Source: Pyropia haitanensis
Taxonomy: Eukaryota > Rhodophyta > Bangiophyceae > Bangiales > Bangiaceae
Length of the DNA: 64,000 nucleotides
Direction: 5' to 3'
Assembly (NCBI GenBank): GCA_008729055.1
Contig: SDUX01000004.1
Location: forward strand, 1,860,001 to 1,924,000
Shown piece by piece: positions 43,682-54,491 of this stretch. Under the pieces are notes generated by a model. That model saw only the letters and a list, made by a program, of their open reading frames with translations. It was not told the origin of the DNA and ran no database searches. The stretch's first letter is position 1; the number at the start of each line of letters is the position of its first letter. The position numbers and the translations under genes are program-made.

Positions 43682-43691
43682 ACCCCACTGC
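43672..43691 (-). repeat. right terminal inverted repeat
   Basis: The reverse complement equals the left repeat over all 20 bases. Inward similarity ends at once. Confidence 0.9.
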
Positions 43692-43693
43692 GC
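43692..43693. other. target-site duplication, right copy (GC)
   Basis: Matches 26378-26379. Using one copy, the host reading frame on the minus strand passes from CGG CTG to CTG GTC without shift. Confidence 0.55.
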
Positions 43694-44310
43694 AGCCGGG
43701 CGCCGTCCATACCATCCGCGGCCAACCCCACGGGCAGTGCCGCGGTGACCACCCCGTGACCGTTGGCCGCCACCTCCACCAGCAGCGGCAGCCGCGACGA
43801 CGCGGCAGCCGCCGCATCGGGCACCGCCGCCGCCCCTTACGGCGCGCACGGCTGCCGCGGCTCGGGGGTCTAGCCGCCCCCCCCCCTGCCAGCCGCTGCG
43901 GCCGCTGCGGTCCCCTGCGCTTCCACCTCAGCGGCCGCCCGCTTGTCGGCAGCCGCGGTCCGCGCGGCAGCCGTTGCCGTGGCAACGTCGGCCAATGCAC
44001 GTTGCAGAGCTGCCACGGCCGCCGCCGTGGATGGCGACCGCGCGGGTCGGCGCGCGTCGCCGCCGCCGCCTCGCTCACGGCCGGCGGACGGACCCCCCCG
44101 CCCCCCCCCCCCCCCGCTGCCGCTACCGCCTCGACCGCCGGCGCTGCCCCCTCCGGTAGCGGATGCGGATGCCGCCAGCGCGCCGCGTAGAGACGGGTGG
44201 ACGCGGCGTGGGGAGCGCCGCGCAGCCGTGATGGCGTCGTCAAGGTTGTCGGGCGGCGACGGCGGGGCTGCAGCCGGCATCACCGCTGCCAGCGTCGTCA
44301 CCCCTTGCAT
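43694..44310 (-). pseudogene. 5' part of host gene split by the 17-kb element
   Basis: Starts at ATG 44310-44308 (MQGVTTLAAVMPAAAPPSPP). It continues through DNLDDAITAARRSPRRVHPS, a Gly-rich stretch, and a helical AVAALQRALADVATATAAAR. In the same frame, just before the element, it reads LPLLVEVAANGHGVVTAALP and GLAADGMDGARL. Two in-frame stops (TAG 43872-43870, TAA 43839-43837) separate these blocks, next to a 10-base C-run (43877-43886). So a further homopolymer error, a small intron or decay must be assumed. The last block joins in frame to the 3' part at 26379. Function not recognised. Confidence 0.45.
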
Positions 44311-45269
44311 GGGCGAGGCCTCCCCAGCGGGGGGCGGCCGTCAAAGGGGGGGGAGGGGAACGGACGGGCCGCGCCGCCGTCAAGCCCTCTCCATAGCACC
44401 CGACATGGCGTGGAAATGGGAGCAGGGTGGGGAGGAGCGAAAGGGGCAGCCGCAGCCCGGGCGGGGGGCCCGCGGACTCAGTAGCAGGTGACCGCAAGGG
44501 TGTTCGAGGAGGGGTGAGAAGGGGGCGACGTCGTCAAGTTGGTGCCCCCCCTCGAGGGAAAACCCCCTGGGCGATTCCGGTCGACAGCAGCGGCCAGGGC
44601 CTGAAAAGGGGCAAGGGGGCCAACGGCCGCGGGAAGATATGGCACGGCGTAGAGAGGCTGCGTCGTGGGGTTCCCGAAGAGAGACCAACCCGCCGACGCA
44701 AGCGAAAAAAAATAGCTGTAACCGCGCCCGACGGGCACACCGTCCCAAAGGTCAAGGCGGATGCGCCGCAGAGCCAAAATGCGCGAGCGAGCGGGCAGGC
44801 GAGGCGAAGGCCAAGGCCACGGGGGTGAGGCGGAACTCACCAGAAAAAAAAGAAAGAAAAACGAAACGGCGGGGAGAGAGGCAGGGAGGGGGACGCAGGA
44901 CAACAAAAAAAAACACTTACCACACAGGGGGGGGGAGCAGGGTGGAAACAAGGGGGGGGGGAGGGGGCGGCGCCCGACCGGTTCCCCGCGCCCAGTCCTT
45001 TCACCGCTGTTGGGCACGCCCGCGCGACGGCCCGGCGACGGGTGGCGCGCCACTCCCACAGGCGGCCGTGGCCGCCGCAACAGCGGCGGCGGCGGCCGTC
45101 CCTCCCCCCACGCCGGCGGCCACGCCACCCGCGCCGCCCGTTGGGCGGGACCACCCCCACCGGCACTGGCAAGCAAGGACGGGGGGCGGCGGCGATGGGC
45201 GGACCGCCGCGGCGGCGGCCGCCCGATCGTACGCACGGACATGGTCATGTGGGGGATCGCGCCCAAAAG
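44311..45269. other. intergenic, no gene seen
   Basis: Between the split host gene and the multicopper oxidase stop. It has several A-tracts (about 44704-44712, 44844-44860, 44903-44913) and G/C-rich low-complexity frames. It may include the oxidase 3' UTR. Confidence 0.4.
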
Positions 45270-48200
45270 TCAAAGTAGAGCCGTAGTAACCGAGTGCTTG
45301 CTACCTGTGTCTATGTACGCTACGTGGGTGCCTGCCTGTGCTAGCCCTCCTCGCGCCGGCCCGCCAACGCGCTCGGGCCACAGGGGACCCCGCCGCCATC
45401 CCGCCGCGGCCGCCGCCGCTGGGGAGGACGCCGCCGGCGGCGGCGCGGGTGGGCCGACCCCCCCCGCCCCCCCCCCCCCCCCCCCCCCCCAGCTTTCCCC
45501 CCCCCCCCCACCGCCGTCACGCACGAGCAGCCGGGCGGTCATCCCGCCGACCAGGTGGTCCGTCACCGCACACGACAGGCGCCCCGGCCCCGCGCCCAGC
45601 GGGTACACGTCCACCGCGTGGACGACGTGCGGGTAGATCTGCGACGCGGTCGTGCCGCCCGAGCTCGTCGTCAGCCGCCCCGCCCAGACGGGCACGTGCA
45701 TTGACGCCTCGGAGCCAAAGCCAAACGCGTACACGCGCGTCGGCGGTGCGGCGGCGACCATCGTCACCGGCGGGCCGTGGCAGTAGAGGTAGCCGCCAAT
45801 GGCGTGGAGCGTCTGGCGCTCTGCCCACGCGGCGTTGGCGTCGAGGGCGCCCGCCGCCAGCGCCGCCGCCGCCGCCGTGCCGTTGCGCGCGTACGCGGCA
45901 ACGTTGCGGGCAAGGAGGGGCGACGCGGCCTCGCGGTGGATGTGGAGGGCGAGCGCGACCGCGTCGGCGGTGCCGACGGGCACCCGGTGGGGTGGCCCCG
46001 CCGGCGGCGGCGGCGGCAGCGCGCCGCGGTGGCCGACCGCGACGACGCCGTACAGCCCCGCCGCGGCGTGCGCGACCGCGTCCACCGACGACACGTACGC
46101 GTGGCCGACGGTGGAGAGGTCCGCGGCGGACGGGGCCGCCTCGGGCGGCACCGCCCACGTGTAGGTGACCGTCTCCCCCGGGCGGACGCCGTCCCCCCGC
46201 CCGACCGCCACGCCCGTGCGGTCGGCGGTGGTGGCGGCGGCGGCGGCGGCGGCCGCCGACGCGGTCACGACCGCCGAGACGGGCGTCAGCGCGGTGGCGT
46301 CCCAGTTGGCCGCCCACGGCAGGCGGTTGGTGAGGGTGACGACGAGCGTCTCGCCCACCTGCACGTGCACCGTCGGGCCGGCCAGGCCCGCCGCCGCCGT
46401 CAGCGGGTGCACGACGCGCGTCGTGCACGCGGCGTCTGTGTACTCGCGAAAGACCGCCTTGAGGTACCGCCCGCCGGGCGACAGCGCCGTCGCGTCGGTA
46501 AACACGCGCGCGGCCGCCCCCAATGGCGCGCCGCTGCACCGGTCGGTGCCCGCGCCGGGCCGCCCCGCCGCGGCCACATAGTCCCACTCGACCACCTCGG
46601 CGGCGAGGTGCACCCGCACGACCGCCGCGGCGGCCGCGGCGCCGTCGCCACCGTCACCGCCCGCGTCGGCGGCGTCGTCGGGACGTCCCCCCCCGCCGGC
46701 CGCCGCCTCGCCGGGGCTCACCACCACCGCGGCGGTCATGCCCGCGTGGATGTGGTCCGCGACGCCACACTGCACGAGCGACCGCCCCGCCACCCGCGGC
46801 GTCGCGGTGGCGGCGAGGAACATGCCCGGTAGCAGCCGCGGCGCCGACGTGGTCGACCGCGCCGGCTGCTCGATGGCCAGCGCGGTCGACGCAAAGAGCG
46901 GGGTGTGGAGGTCGACCTCGGTGCCGAGCGAAAAGAGGTACAGCTTGACGGGCTGCCCGCGCGTCAGCGTCAGCAGCGGCGCGTTGCAGTAGACGTACCC
47001 GTTGATGCCGTGCATGAGGTTGCTCTCCCGAAAGTCGTCGTCGGCCAGCAGCTCCTCCACCGCCGCCGCCACCGCCTCGTCCGTCGCGTTGGGTGCCGAC
47101 GCGCGCACCGCGCGGGCCGCGTTGGCCGCCGCGTACAGGCTCTCGTTCTCGTCCATGACGCCGAAAAAGAGGACCACCTCCCGCGCGCCGTCTGACGGCA
47201 GCGCCGTGTCGGGGTCGTAGCCCGCGCCGCCCTCGGCGCCAACGATGAGCAGCAGCCCAAAGAGGCCGCCGTACGTGTCCTCAATCTCCCGGTGGTGCGA
47301 GTGGTACATCCACAGCTTGGCGCCCTCCCCCGCGGCGGGCCCCGCGCGGGCGGGCACCTCCCACGTGTACACGTGGGTGCCCCCCGGCGGCACGCCGTCG
47401 TCCGCCTTGTCCGCCCCCGCCGTGCCGTCGGCGTAGGGCGCGCCCTCCGAGTCCTTGGCGTACCGCACCCCGTGCGCGTGCATCGTCGTCGGGTGGGACG
47501 CCGCGTTGCGGAACGTAACGCGGAGCGTGTCGCCAACGGCGGCGCGCAGGAGCGGGCCGACGAGGCCCAGGTGGGCCCACTCGGCCGGCCGCTCGACGGC
47601 CGTCGTGAACGTCGCGTCTGTGTACTCGACGTAGCGCGCCTTGGTGTAGGTCGACCCGACGCGGGGGGCGGTCGCGTCGGCCGACGCGACCGTGAAGACC
47701 GCCTCGTCGGGCGTAAAGGGGGTGGCCTCGGCGGAGCACGTGTTGGCACCGGCGGGCGCGTAGTCCCACGCCTCCTCCACGGCGGCGACATAGTAGTTGC
47801 GCACACGCCCGCCCAGCGGGGTGGGGGTGGGGGCGGCCGCCGCGCGGCCGCCGCTGTCCGTGACGTTAAAGAGCATCGTCATGCCTGTACCCGTAGCAAC
47901 GACAGGGCGTTCCACGCGTCAGCCGAGGACGACACGGAAAAAAAAAAAAAAACAACGACGCGTCGGTGAGTGGCCGGTCGTCACGCGGCACCAGCGGCCG
48001 ACACCCCGCCACGGCTGCCCCGCGACCACCCCCCCCCCCCCACCCCCCCCCCCCCGCCACGCCACGCCACCCCCACGTACCCGCAAACAGGTGGTCATTG
48101 ATATGGCAGTGGCCGAGCCAGACGCCCGCCTTGTCCACGACCATCCCCAGCGTCTCGCCCGTCATGGGCAGCAGCCGCACCATATCGACAAACCCCCGCC

Positions 48201-49168
48201 CCGCCCCCGACACGCCCACAACCCCGTGCAGGTGCAGCGTGTGCACGTCCACCTCGTTGCCAACGGCGGCGGCGTGCCACAGCACCCGCCGCCCAGACGC
48301 CACGTCCAGCCGCGGCGGCGGCATCGCGCAGTAGACAAACCCGTTGATGCCGTGCATCAGCGCCGCCTCGGCCACCGCGTCCGCGTCGGTGACGGCGGGC
48401 ACGCCCGCCGCGGCGGCGCGGGCCCAGTCGGCCGCGACGGCGGCCACACTGGCGGCGGCAAACGGGCTCGCCGCCTCGTTCGTAACGTGCAGAAACGTAA
48501 AGACGTGGTCCGTCCCGGCGGGGCCGCCGCCCGCGTCGAGCGCCACGCCCGCGGCGGTGACGACCAGCGGCCCGTACAGGCCCGCGTCCAGGTGCGCCGC
48601 GTCGACGCTGCTGTGGTAGACGAGCACCCGGGACGGCACCACGTCTGTCGGCGGGACGCCCGCGGCCGCGACCGGCGCCGCCGCCGCGGGCACGTCAAAC
48701 GTCCACGTGGCCACCCGGCCGGGCGCGACGGCCGGCGGGTTGCCCGGCCGGGGCAGCAGCTGCGGCGCCGCCCACGACACGGCAAACGGGAGCGTATTGC
48801 GGACGACAATGGCCACGACCTCCCCCGCCGCCACGTACACCGCCGCGCCGAGGGCGCCCGCCTGCGGCGGCCGCCCCACCGGCGACGCCCACCCGGCCGC
48901 CGCGTGGCGCGTCCAGACGCCCTTGGTGTACGTGTCGCCGACGAGGCCGGGCGCGAGCCGCACCCACCGCGCCTCCGCGCGCGTGTACGCGCCGCCCGTA
49001 CACGCGTTGACCGCCGTGCCGTTGCGGGTGGCGGAGAAGCGGTGCGTGTCGGCCGACAGGTAGATGGTGCGGGTGCGGGGGGGGGGGGGGGGGGTGGGGG
49101 GGGGGGGGGGGGCGCCGCGACCGCACCACCGCTATGGGGGGGGGGGGGCGCCCGACCGGGCGCCGCCC

Positions 49169-49200
<32 letters not shown>

Positions 49201-49359
49201 ACCGGCACCGGCGGCACCGGCGGTGGCGCCGCCCGCGGCGCCGCCGGTGGCAGCGGCGGTGGCGGCGGCGGTGGTGGCGGCGGCCGCGACGAGCACCGCC
49301 GCGGCCCAGCGGGCGGGGCGGCAGTGGGCGACCCCGCCGTTGCGGCGGGCGCGCGGCAT
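45270..49359 (-). CDS. six-domain multicopper ferroxidase-like oxidase (ceruloplasmin/hephaestin type), two exons
   Basis: Exons are 49359-48081 and 47884-45270; spliced length is about 1,297 aa. ATG 49359 opens a signal peptide (RWAAAVLVAAAATTAAATAA). Six cupredoxin domains follow, in pairs, each pair with the hephaestin-type block MHGINGYVYC or similar. Domain 2 has EVDVHTLHLHG (48250-48225) and GHCHINDHLFAG/M (HCHxxxHxxxxM, completed across the intron). Domain 3 has TMHAHG (about 47490) and MYHSHH (about 47308). Domain 4 (QCGVADHIHAGM) and domain 6 (SCAVTDHLVGGM) keep the type-1 copper Cys/His/Met but not the trinuclear His. So three T1 sites and one trinuclear cluster are expected, suited to oxidising Fe(II) with O2 at the cell surface or in the secretory path, for example beside an iron permease (inference). 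A frame break occurs in C-runs at about 49080-49150; TAG at 49134-49132 lies there. Confidence 0.85.
47885..48080 (-). other. intron of the multicopper oxidase gene
   Basis: 196 bp, with donor GCGG/GTACGTGG and acceptor GGGTACAG/GCATGACG. It contains a T-tract and C/G runs. Splicing joins HCHINDHLFAG to MTMLFNVTDS, reconstituting the copper motif HCHxxxHxxxxM, which fixes both boundaries. Confidence 0.85.
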
Positions 49360-50066
49360 GGTCGGGGATGACACAGCCCGGGGAGAGGAGGTGGAGGGGC
49401 GGGGGGGGGGGGGGGGGGGGCGGGGCGGCGGCAGTGGGGGGAGGGGGGGGAGGGAGCGCACTGGCCGCCGCCGCCGCCGCCGCCGTCCAACCAGACGCGC
49501 CCCGACGCGGCCGACAACGGCGCTATCCTACTACCCCCCTGCGGCGCTGCACCGCCGCGGTCAATCCCAACGCGGACGCGCGGGCGGCGGCGATGGGGAG
49601 CGGCGGCCGCCTCGGTCGAGGCGCCCCCCCCCCCCCCCCACCCCCCCCTCAAGTACACGCGCGCCGCCGCCGCCGCGGCGGCCGCCGCGCGGCGGCCACG
49701 CCGCCACCGCGGGAGCCAACCCGCCGCGGCGTGGCGCGGGCGGCAGCACCGACCGCGGCGGCGGTCACGGCCGGCACGCCGACGCCGCCCGCCGGGCGGG
49801 CGGCACGGCGAGCAACCACGGCGGGGTGCAGGGGCGGAGGAGGGGGGGGGGGGGGGGGGGGTGTTGTTGGGGGGTGGTGTTGGGTGTGGGAGCGCCGCCC
49901 CGGCGCGCCCCGCGGTGGCGCCCGTGTCGCGCGGCGACCGCCGCCCGCGGCGCGCCGCCGCCGCGTGCAGAGACGGCGGTGGTGGTGGTGGGCGGCGGCG
50001 GCGGCGGTGGCGGCGGTGTGGGTGGGGGGGGGCGTCGGCGGTGGCGGGCGGTGGTGGTGGTGGTGG

Positions 50067-50104
<38 letters not shown>

Positions 50105-51346
50105 GGGGGATACACTCCGGGAGGGGGGGGGGGGGGGGGGAGGGGGGGAAGGCGGTCCTCGCCAGGCGCGGCGCCGCGTGCCGCGCCGCGAGCCGCCGTG
50201 GACGTGGGTGGCCGGCCGCCGACCGCCCGCGGGCGGCACGACCGCCGCGGCGGGCGCGCGCACGACCGCCGCCGCCAGCGTCGGCCGCCGCCACGCGGTG
50301 GCGCGGCGCTCGCGGCGCGGTGCGGGGGTGGCGGCCTGCCCAACATGGCGGACTCGGTGGGACCCCGCCGAGCCAGCGCTCCGGGGGGGGGGGGGGAGCG
50401 TTCCCGAGCGACAAAAAAAAAAAAAAAAGAAAAAAAAAAAAAAGGAGGGAGGGGGTGGCGTCGGGCGCCCCTGTCGACGCGGCCGCCGACTGACGCGGGA
50501 CGGGTTCCCCCCCCCCCCCCCGTCGCGCGCCGCGACGCGCACGTGCGGCGGGGGGTGTGCGCACCGCGCGACGCACCGGCCGCGGCGCGGCGCGCGCGGC
50601 GGGCCGCTCTCGGGCAGGCGCCACACGCCGACAGCAACCGCGGCGCGACAACAACAAAAAAAAAAAACGGCACGACGGCGCGAGCCGCACGGGGCGGGGC
50701 GGTCGCGCCCGCCAATGGCCACCCGCCACGGTCCATTCCACCGTGTCTGGGGCGCGGGGGTGGTCTGCGCCGCGCGTCGCGCGAGGAGGGCGGCGTGCGC
50801 GGGCGGCGCGCGCCGCACCGGTCGACGACCGGACCGTGGAGGCCTGTTGCGTTGGACCGCGTCGGCACGGGTTGGCCGCCGGCACGACGCGCGCCGACGG
50901 GTGCCGTTGGGGGGGGAGGCGCGCCCGCGACGGCCGCACCGCCGCCGCCGGCGCCGCCCACCCGCCGGCGGCGGCGCCCCCCCCAGGGGCTCCTCCACCC
51001 ACCTCCCCCCCCCCCCCCCCCCCCCCCCCCAGAGCCACCACCCCCCTCCCGCCGCGACTCCCCCCCCACCAGCAGTGGCGAATTTCCCCCGCTGGCGCCC
51101 GCCGCGCCGCCGCGCGCGGCCGTGGCGGCCGCCGGGCGGGCGGCCGAGCCCGCCGCGTCGACGCTGCCGCCGCCGCCGCTGCGGGAGCCGCCGCTGCTGC
51201 CGCCGGCGGCCGTGCGCACCGCGCGGCCGCCCGCGGCGGCGACGGCGGTCGTGACGGCGGTGGCGGCGGTGGTGGGGGTGGTGGTGGTGGTGGGGGTGGT
51301 GGTGGTGGTGGTGGTGGCAGCGGCGGCTGCGGCAGCCGCAGCAGCC
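49360..51346. other. GC-extreme intergenic region
   Basis: Upstream of the oxidase gene. Long low-complexity frames on both strands, purine/A tracts (A-rich 50411-50443) and long G and C runs. No gene supported. Confidence 0.45.
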
Positions 51347-51731
51347 CCCTCTGCTTTGAGAGTCCCTCCACAGCACCGTGCCGGCGACGCCGCCCACCCC
51401 CAGGCTCGACGGCCCGACATACGCCCTCTGCTTTGAGAGTCCCTCCACAGCACCGTGCCGGCGACGCCGCCCACCCCCAGGCTCGACGGCCCGACATACG
51501 CCCTCTGCTTTGAGAGTCCCTCCACAGCACCGTGCCGGCGACGCCGCCCACCCCCAGGCTCGACGGCCCGACATACGCCCTCTGCTTTGAGAGTCCCTCC
51601 ACAGCACCGTGCCGGCGACGCCGCCCACCCCCAGGCTCGACGGCCCGACATACGCCCTCTGCTGGGCGAATCCCTCCACAGCACCGTACCGGCGACGCCG
51701 CCCACCCCCAGACTCGACGGCCCGACACACG
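51347..51731. repeat. 77-bp minisatellite, five copies
   Basis: Units start at 51347, 51424, 51501, 51578 and 51655, with exact 77-bp spacing. Each begins CCCTCTGCTTTGAGAGTCCC and ends CTCGACGGCCCGACATACG. The first four are essentially identical; the fifth differs at several bases (CTGCTGGGCGAATCCC). 77 is not a multiple of three, so the long frames crossing it cycle through all frames and are artefacts. Confidence 0.95.
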
Positions 51732-52534
51732 CCCGTCTCCCGTGGCCCCAGTCCGCAACGCCGTGGCGCCCAGGCCAGCACGGCAGCAAACCCCCTCCCC
51801 CCCCCCCCCCCCCCCCCCCCCCACCGCCTCCCCCTCCAACGTCGTCGGCGGCGGGCGCACAGGCGCCCACAACACACACACGCCCCCCCCCCCCCCCCCC
51901 CCAAAGCACCGACACCAGACGGCCAACCCCCCCCCCCCCCCCGCCCCCCCCACACCGACCGCCCGCCGCCGCCGCCGCCGCCGCCGTCGCCGCCCGACGC
52001 GGCGGCGGGAGGGCGGGCCAGCCGACGCGCGGCGGGACGGTCGACACGACCGCCCGCCGCGGCCGCGGCGGGGAGGCGGTCGCCGCCACCGGACGGCGCG
52101 TCGTGGCGGCAGCCGCGGAGGGGAGGGGGGGGGGGGGACGCCGCCGCGGGCGGCCGTCGGCGTCGTCGCCGCGACAAGGACAATGACGGCGGCGGCGGCG
52201 GTGGTGGTGGTGGTGGGGGTGGGGGGGGGGGGGGGCGGCGGCGGCGAGGAGGGGATGGTGTGGGGGGGGGCGGTGGGTGGGACGGCAACGGCCGCCGTCG
52301 GCGGCGACGCGTCGTTGGCAGCGGGCGGCGCGTTGCGGAGCGGCGCGGCCGCCGCGGCGGCCGCCGCCGCCGCGCGGGCGGTGCCGCCGGCCGCCCGCGG
52401 CCGGCGGCGGCCGAGCCGCCGCGGCGGCGGCGGCGGCGGCGGCCGCGGCGCTCGTCGGCGGTGTGGTGGCCCCCCCACTCGCCGCGGCGCACGGCGCGGG
52501 GGGGGGGGGGGGGGACGAGCCGACCCACCCCGCC

Positions 52535-52565
<31 letters not shown>

Positions 52566-52935
52566 CCGCTACGCCACGCCCACCGATGCGGCACGCGCGA
52601 CGGCGGCGGCGGTGGGGGTGGCGGTGGCGGTGGCGGTGGTGGTGGCGGCGGCCGCCGCCGCCACCCGCACCGCCGGCCGGCGGGCCACCCGCAGCGGGTC
52701 GGCAGGCGGGGGGGGGGGGACTGGGACGGGGTGAGCCAGATCTCCGCCGCCCGCGGCGACCGCCTGCCGCCCAATCCGCCACCGCCACGCCGTCCCAGCG
52801 TCTGGCAATCCCGTCCCCCGTGTGCTGGTTCCTCCCCTCCCCCACCGCCCCCCTCCCCCCCCGGCGCTTCCCCCCCCCCCTGCCAGTCACCCTCCCCCAA
52901 CCCCATCCGCCGCCCCCCCCCCCCACCTGGACGTC
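51732..52935. other. GC-extreme intergenic region
   Basis: Repeated long C-runs, CGG/GGC triplets and low-complexity frames on both strands; no gene supported. The creatininase promoter should lie near its end. Confidence 0.45.
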
Positions 52936-53294
52936 ATGCGTCCACAGCGCACGTGCGGCGGGCGCGCCCGCCACCGCCCGCCGCCGCCGCCGCCGCCGCC
53001 GCGCGTCGCCGCCGCCGCCGCCGCCGCCGCCTGCCTTGCCGCCGCGGCGGCTGGGGTGGTGGCGGTCGCGGCGGCTGGGGTGGTGGTGGCGGCCGCCGCG
53101 GCAGCCGTCGTGGCCGCTGCGCCTTCACCGGCCGCGTCGGCGTGGGCCGCCCTAGGCCCGCCACCGTCGGCGTGTGCCGCCGCCGCCGACGCTGCCGTCG
53201 CCGTCACCGCTGCCGCCGCCGACACCGCCGCCGCCGACACCCTCGCCGCCGCCGCTGGCGCTGGCGCTGCCGCTGCCGCTGACGCTGCTGCTGC

Positions 53295-53325
<31 letters not shown>

Positions 53326-53925
53326 GTGGCTGCCGCGGCACCCCCCCCCAGCCGCCCACCATCCGCCCGTGGGCGTCCCTGACGACCACCGACGTGGCGG
53401 CGCTCCTCCACCCCGCCGCGCCCGCGCCCGCCATCGTCCTCCTCCCCGTCTCATCCACAGAACAGCACGGGCCGGCGCTGCCACTCGGCACCGACACCAC
53501 CATCGTCGACGCGGTGCTCGCCGTGGCGCTCGCCGTCGCCGCCGCCGCCGCCACGCCGCCACCGGCAGACGCGGCGGGCGGCGGCGGCGCGGCCGCCGCC
53601 CCGCCCATGGTGTCGCCGCTGGCGTCGGCGGCGGCGGCGACGGCCACGTCGACGGCCGTGGCGGCGGCGGCGGCCACGTCGGCCGCGGCGGCGGCGGCGC
53701 CCGTGTGGCTGCCGCTGCCGCCGCTGGCGGTGGGCGCCGCGGGTGAGCACGCCGCGTTTCCGGGAACGCTCTCCCTTTCAGACGCGACGCTCGCCGGCGT
53801 CTACGCCGACGTGCTGTCGTCGGTCACCGCCGCGGGCGCGACGCGGGTGGTCATTGTGAATGGCCACGGCGGGCAGACCGCCAATGTGGACCTCGCCGTC
53901 CGCGCGGCGCGGTTTCGGGGCGCGC

Positions 53926-53976
<51 letters not shown>

Positions 53977-54491
53977 GCGGTGGCAAGGTCCACCCGCCCC
54001 CACTGGTAGTGGCGGTCCACCTGCAGGGCCTGCTGTCGGCGGCGGCGGCGGCGATGGTCACCGACGGCGTCGCGACCTGGGACGCTGCCGAAGCCGCGGC
54101 CGGCATCCACGGCGGCGCCATCGAGGCGAGCGTGCTGCTCGCCGTCACCGCCGCCGCGGCCGGCCAGCCGCCGGCCGGTTCGGCGGCGCCCGCCGCCGCC
54201 GCGTCGGCGGTGCCGCCGCCGCCGCCGCCCCCCCCCTCCGCCTCACCTTCCGCGGCGTCGCCGCCGCCCGCGCTGGCGCCGTGCACCCCCGCCGGCCTGT
54301 GCGCGGTCGGCGGCGTTGGCGCGTACGGCTGGCGCGCGGGGGACCTCCACCCAGCCGGCGTTGTTGGCGACGCCGCCGCCGCGTCGGCCGCGGCGGGTGG
54401 CGAGCTCCTCCGCCGTGTGGGCGGCCAGGTGGGGGAGCTGCTGCGGGAGGTGGCCGCGGCGGACGTGGCCAAGCTGCTGCCGGGGGGGTGA
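52936..54491 (+). CDS. creatininase-family amidohydrolase; one frame break
   Basis: The catalytic domain contains IVLLPVSSTEQHGPALPLGT followed by DTT (metal ligands E, H and D), GEHAAFPGTLSLSDATLAG, VVIVNGHGGQTANVDLAVRA and GIHGGAIEASVLLAV, the standard creatinine-amidohydrolase blocks. The family hydrolyses C-N bonds of small cyclic or formamide substrates (creatinine, mycofactocin and riboflavin-related precursors); the substrate here is unknown. The domain frame begins around RPWASLTTTDVAALL (about 53364). Upstream in another frame, ATG 52936 opens MRPQRTCGGRARHRP and a long hydrophobic Ala/Val segment that could be a signal or anchor; the switch is at the C-run 53341-53349. A poly-Gly tract (about 53929-53970) and a Pro/Ala linker interrupt the domain. 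It ends AKLLPGG at 54491. Confidence 0.75.

Larger units (their letters stand above)
26380..43691. mobile_element. 17.3-kb TIR DNA transposon, family not recognised
   Basis: The ends are perfect 20-bp inverted repeats, GCAGTGGGGTCTAACCCGTG, at 26380-26399 and (complement) 43672-43691, flanked by GC on both sides. Paired GCACTG motifs 9 bp apart lie 121-132 bp inside each end. The interior carries two long plus-strand ORFs (1,132 and 1,332 codons) and one minus-strand ORF (~656 codons). It has three tandem-repeat systems and almost none of the G/C homopolymers common elsewhere in the window, apart from the 163-bp array. The larger plus-strand product has transposase-like features. The insertion splits a minus-strand host frame that is restored by precise removal. 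Identical ends suggest a recent insertion. The 2-bp GC duplication and gene set match no family that I can name. Confidence 0.85.

Noticed and set aside
26380..43691. Reading the 17-kb element as an integrated virus or Maverick/Polinton
   Set aside because: No DNA polymerase B, retroviral-type integrase, packaging ATPase or capsid-like ORF is visible, and the terminal repeats are only 20 bp.
49064..53282. Frames of 700-1,370 codons on both strands upstream of the oxidase gene
   Set aside because: Same artefact; several run through the 77-bp minisatellite in shifting frames and through long C-runs, with no conserved segment.
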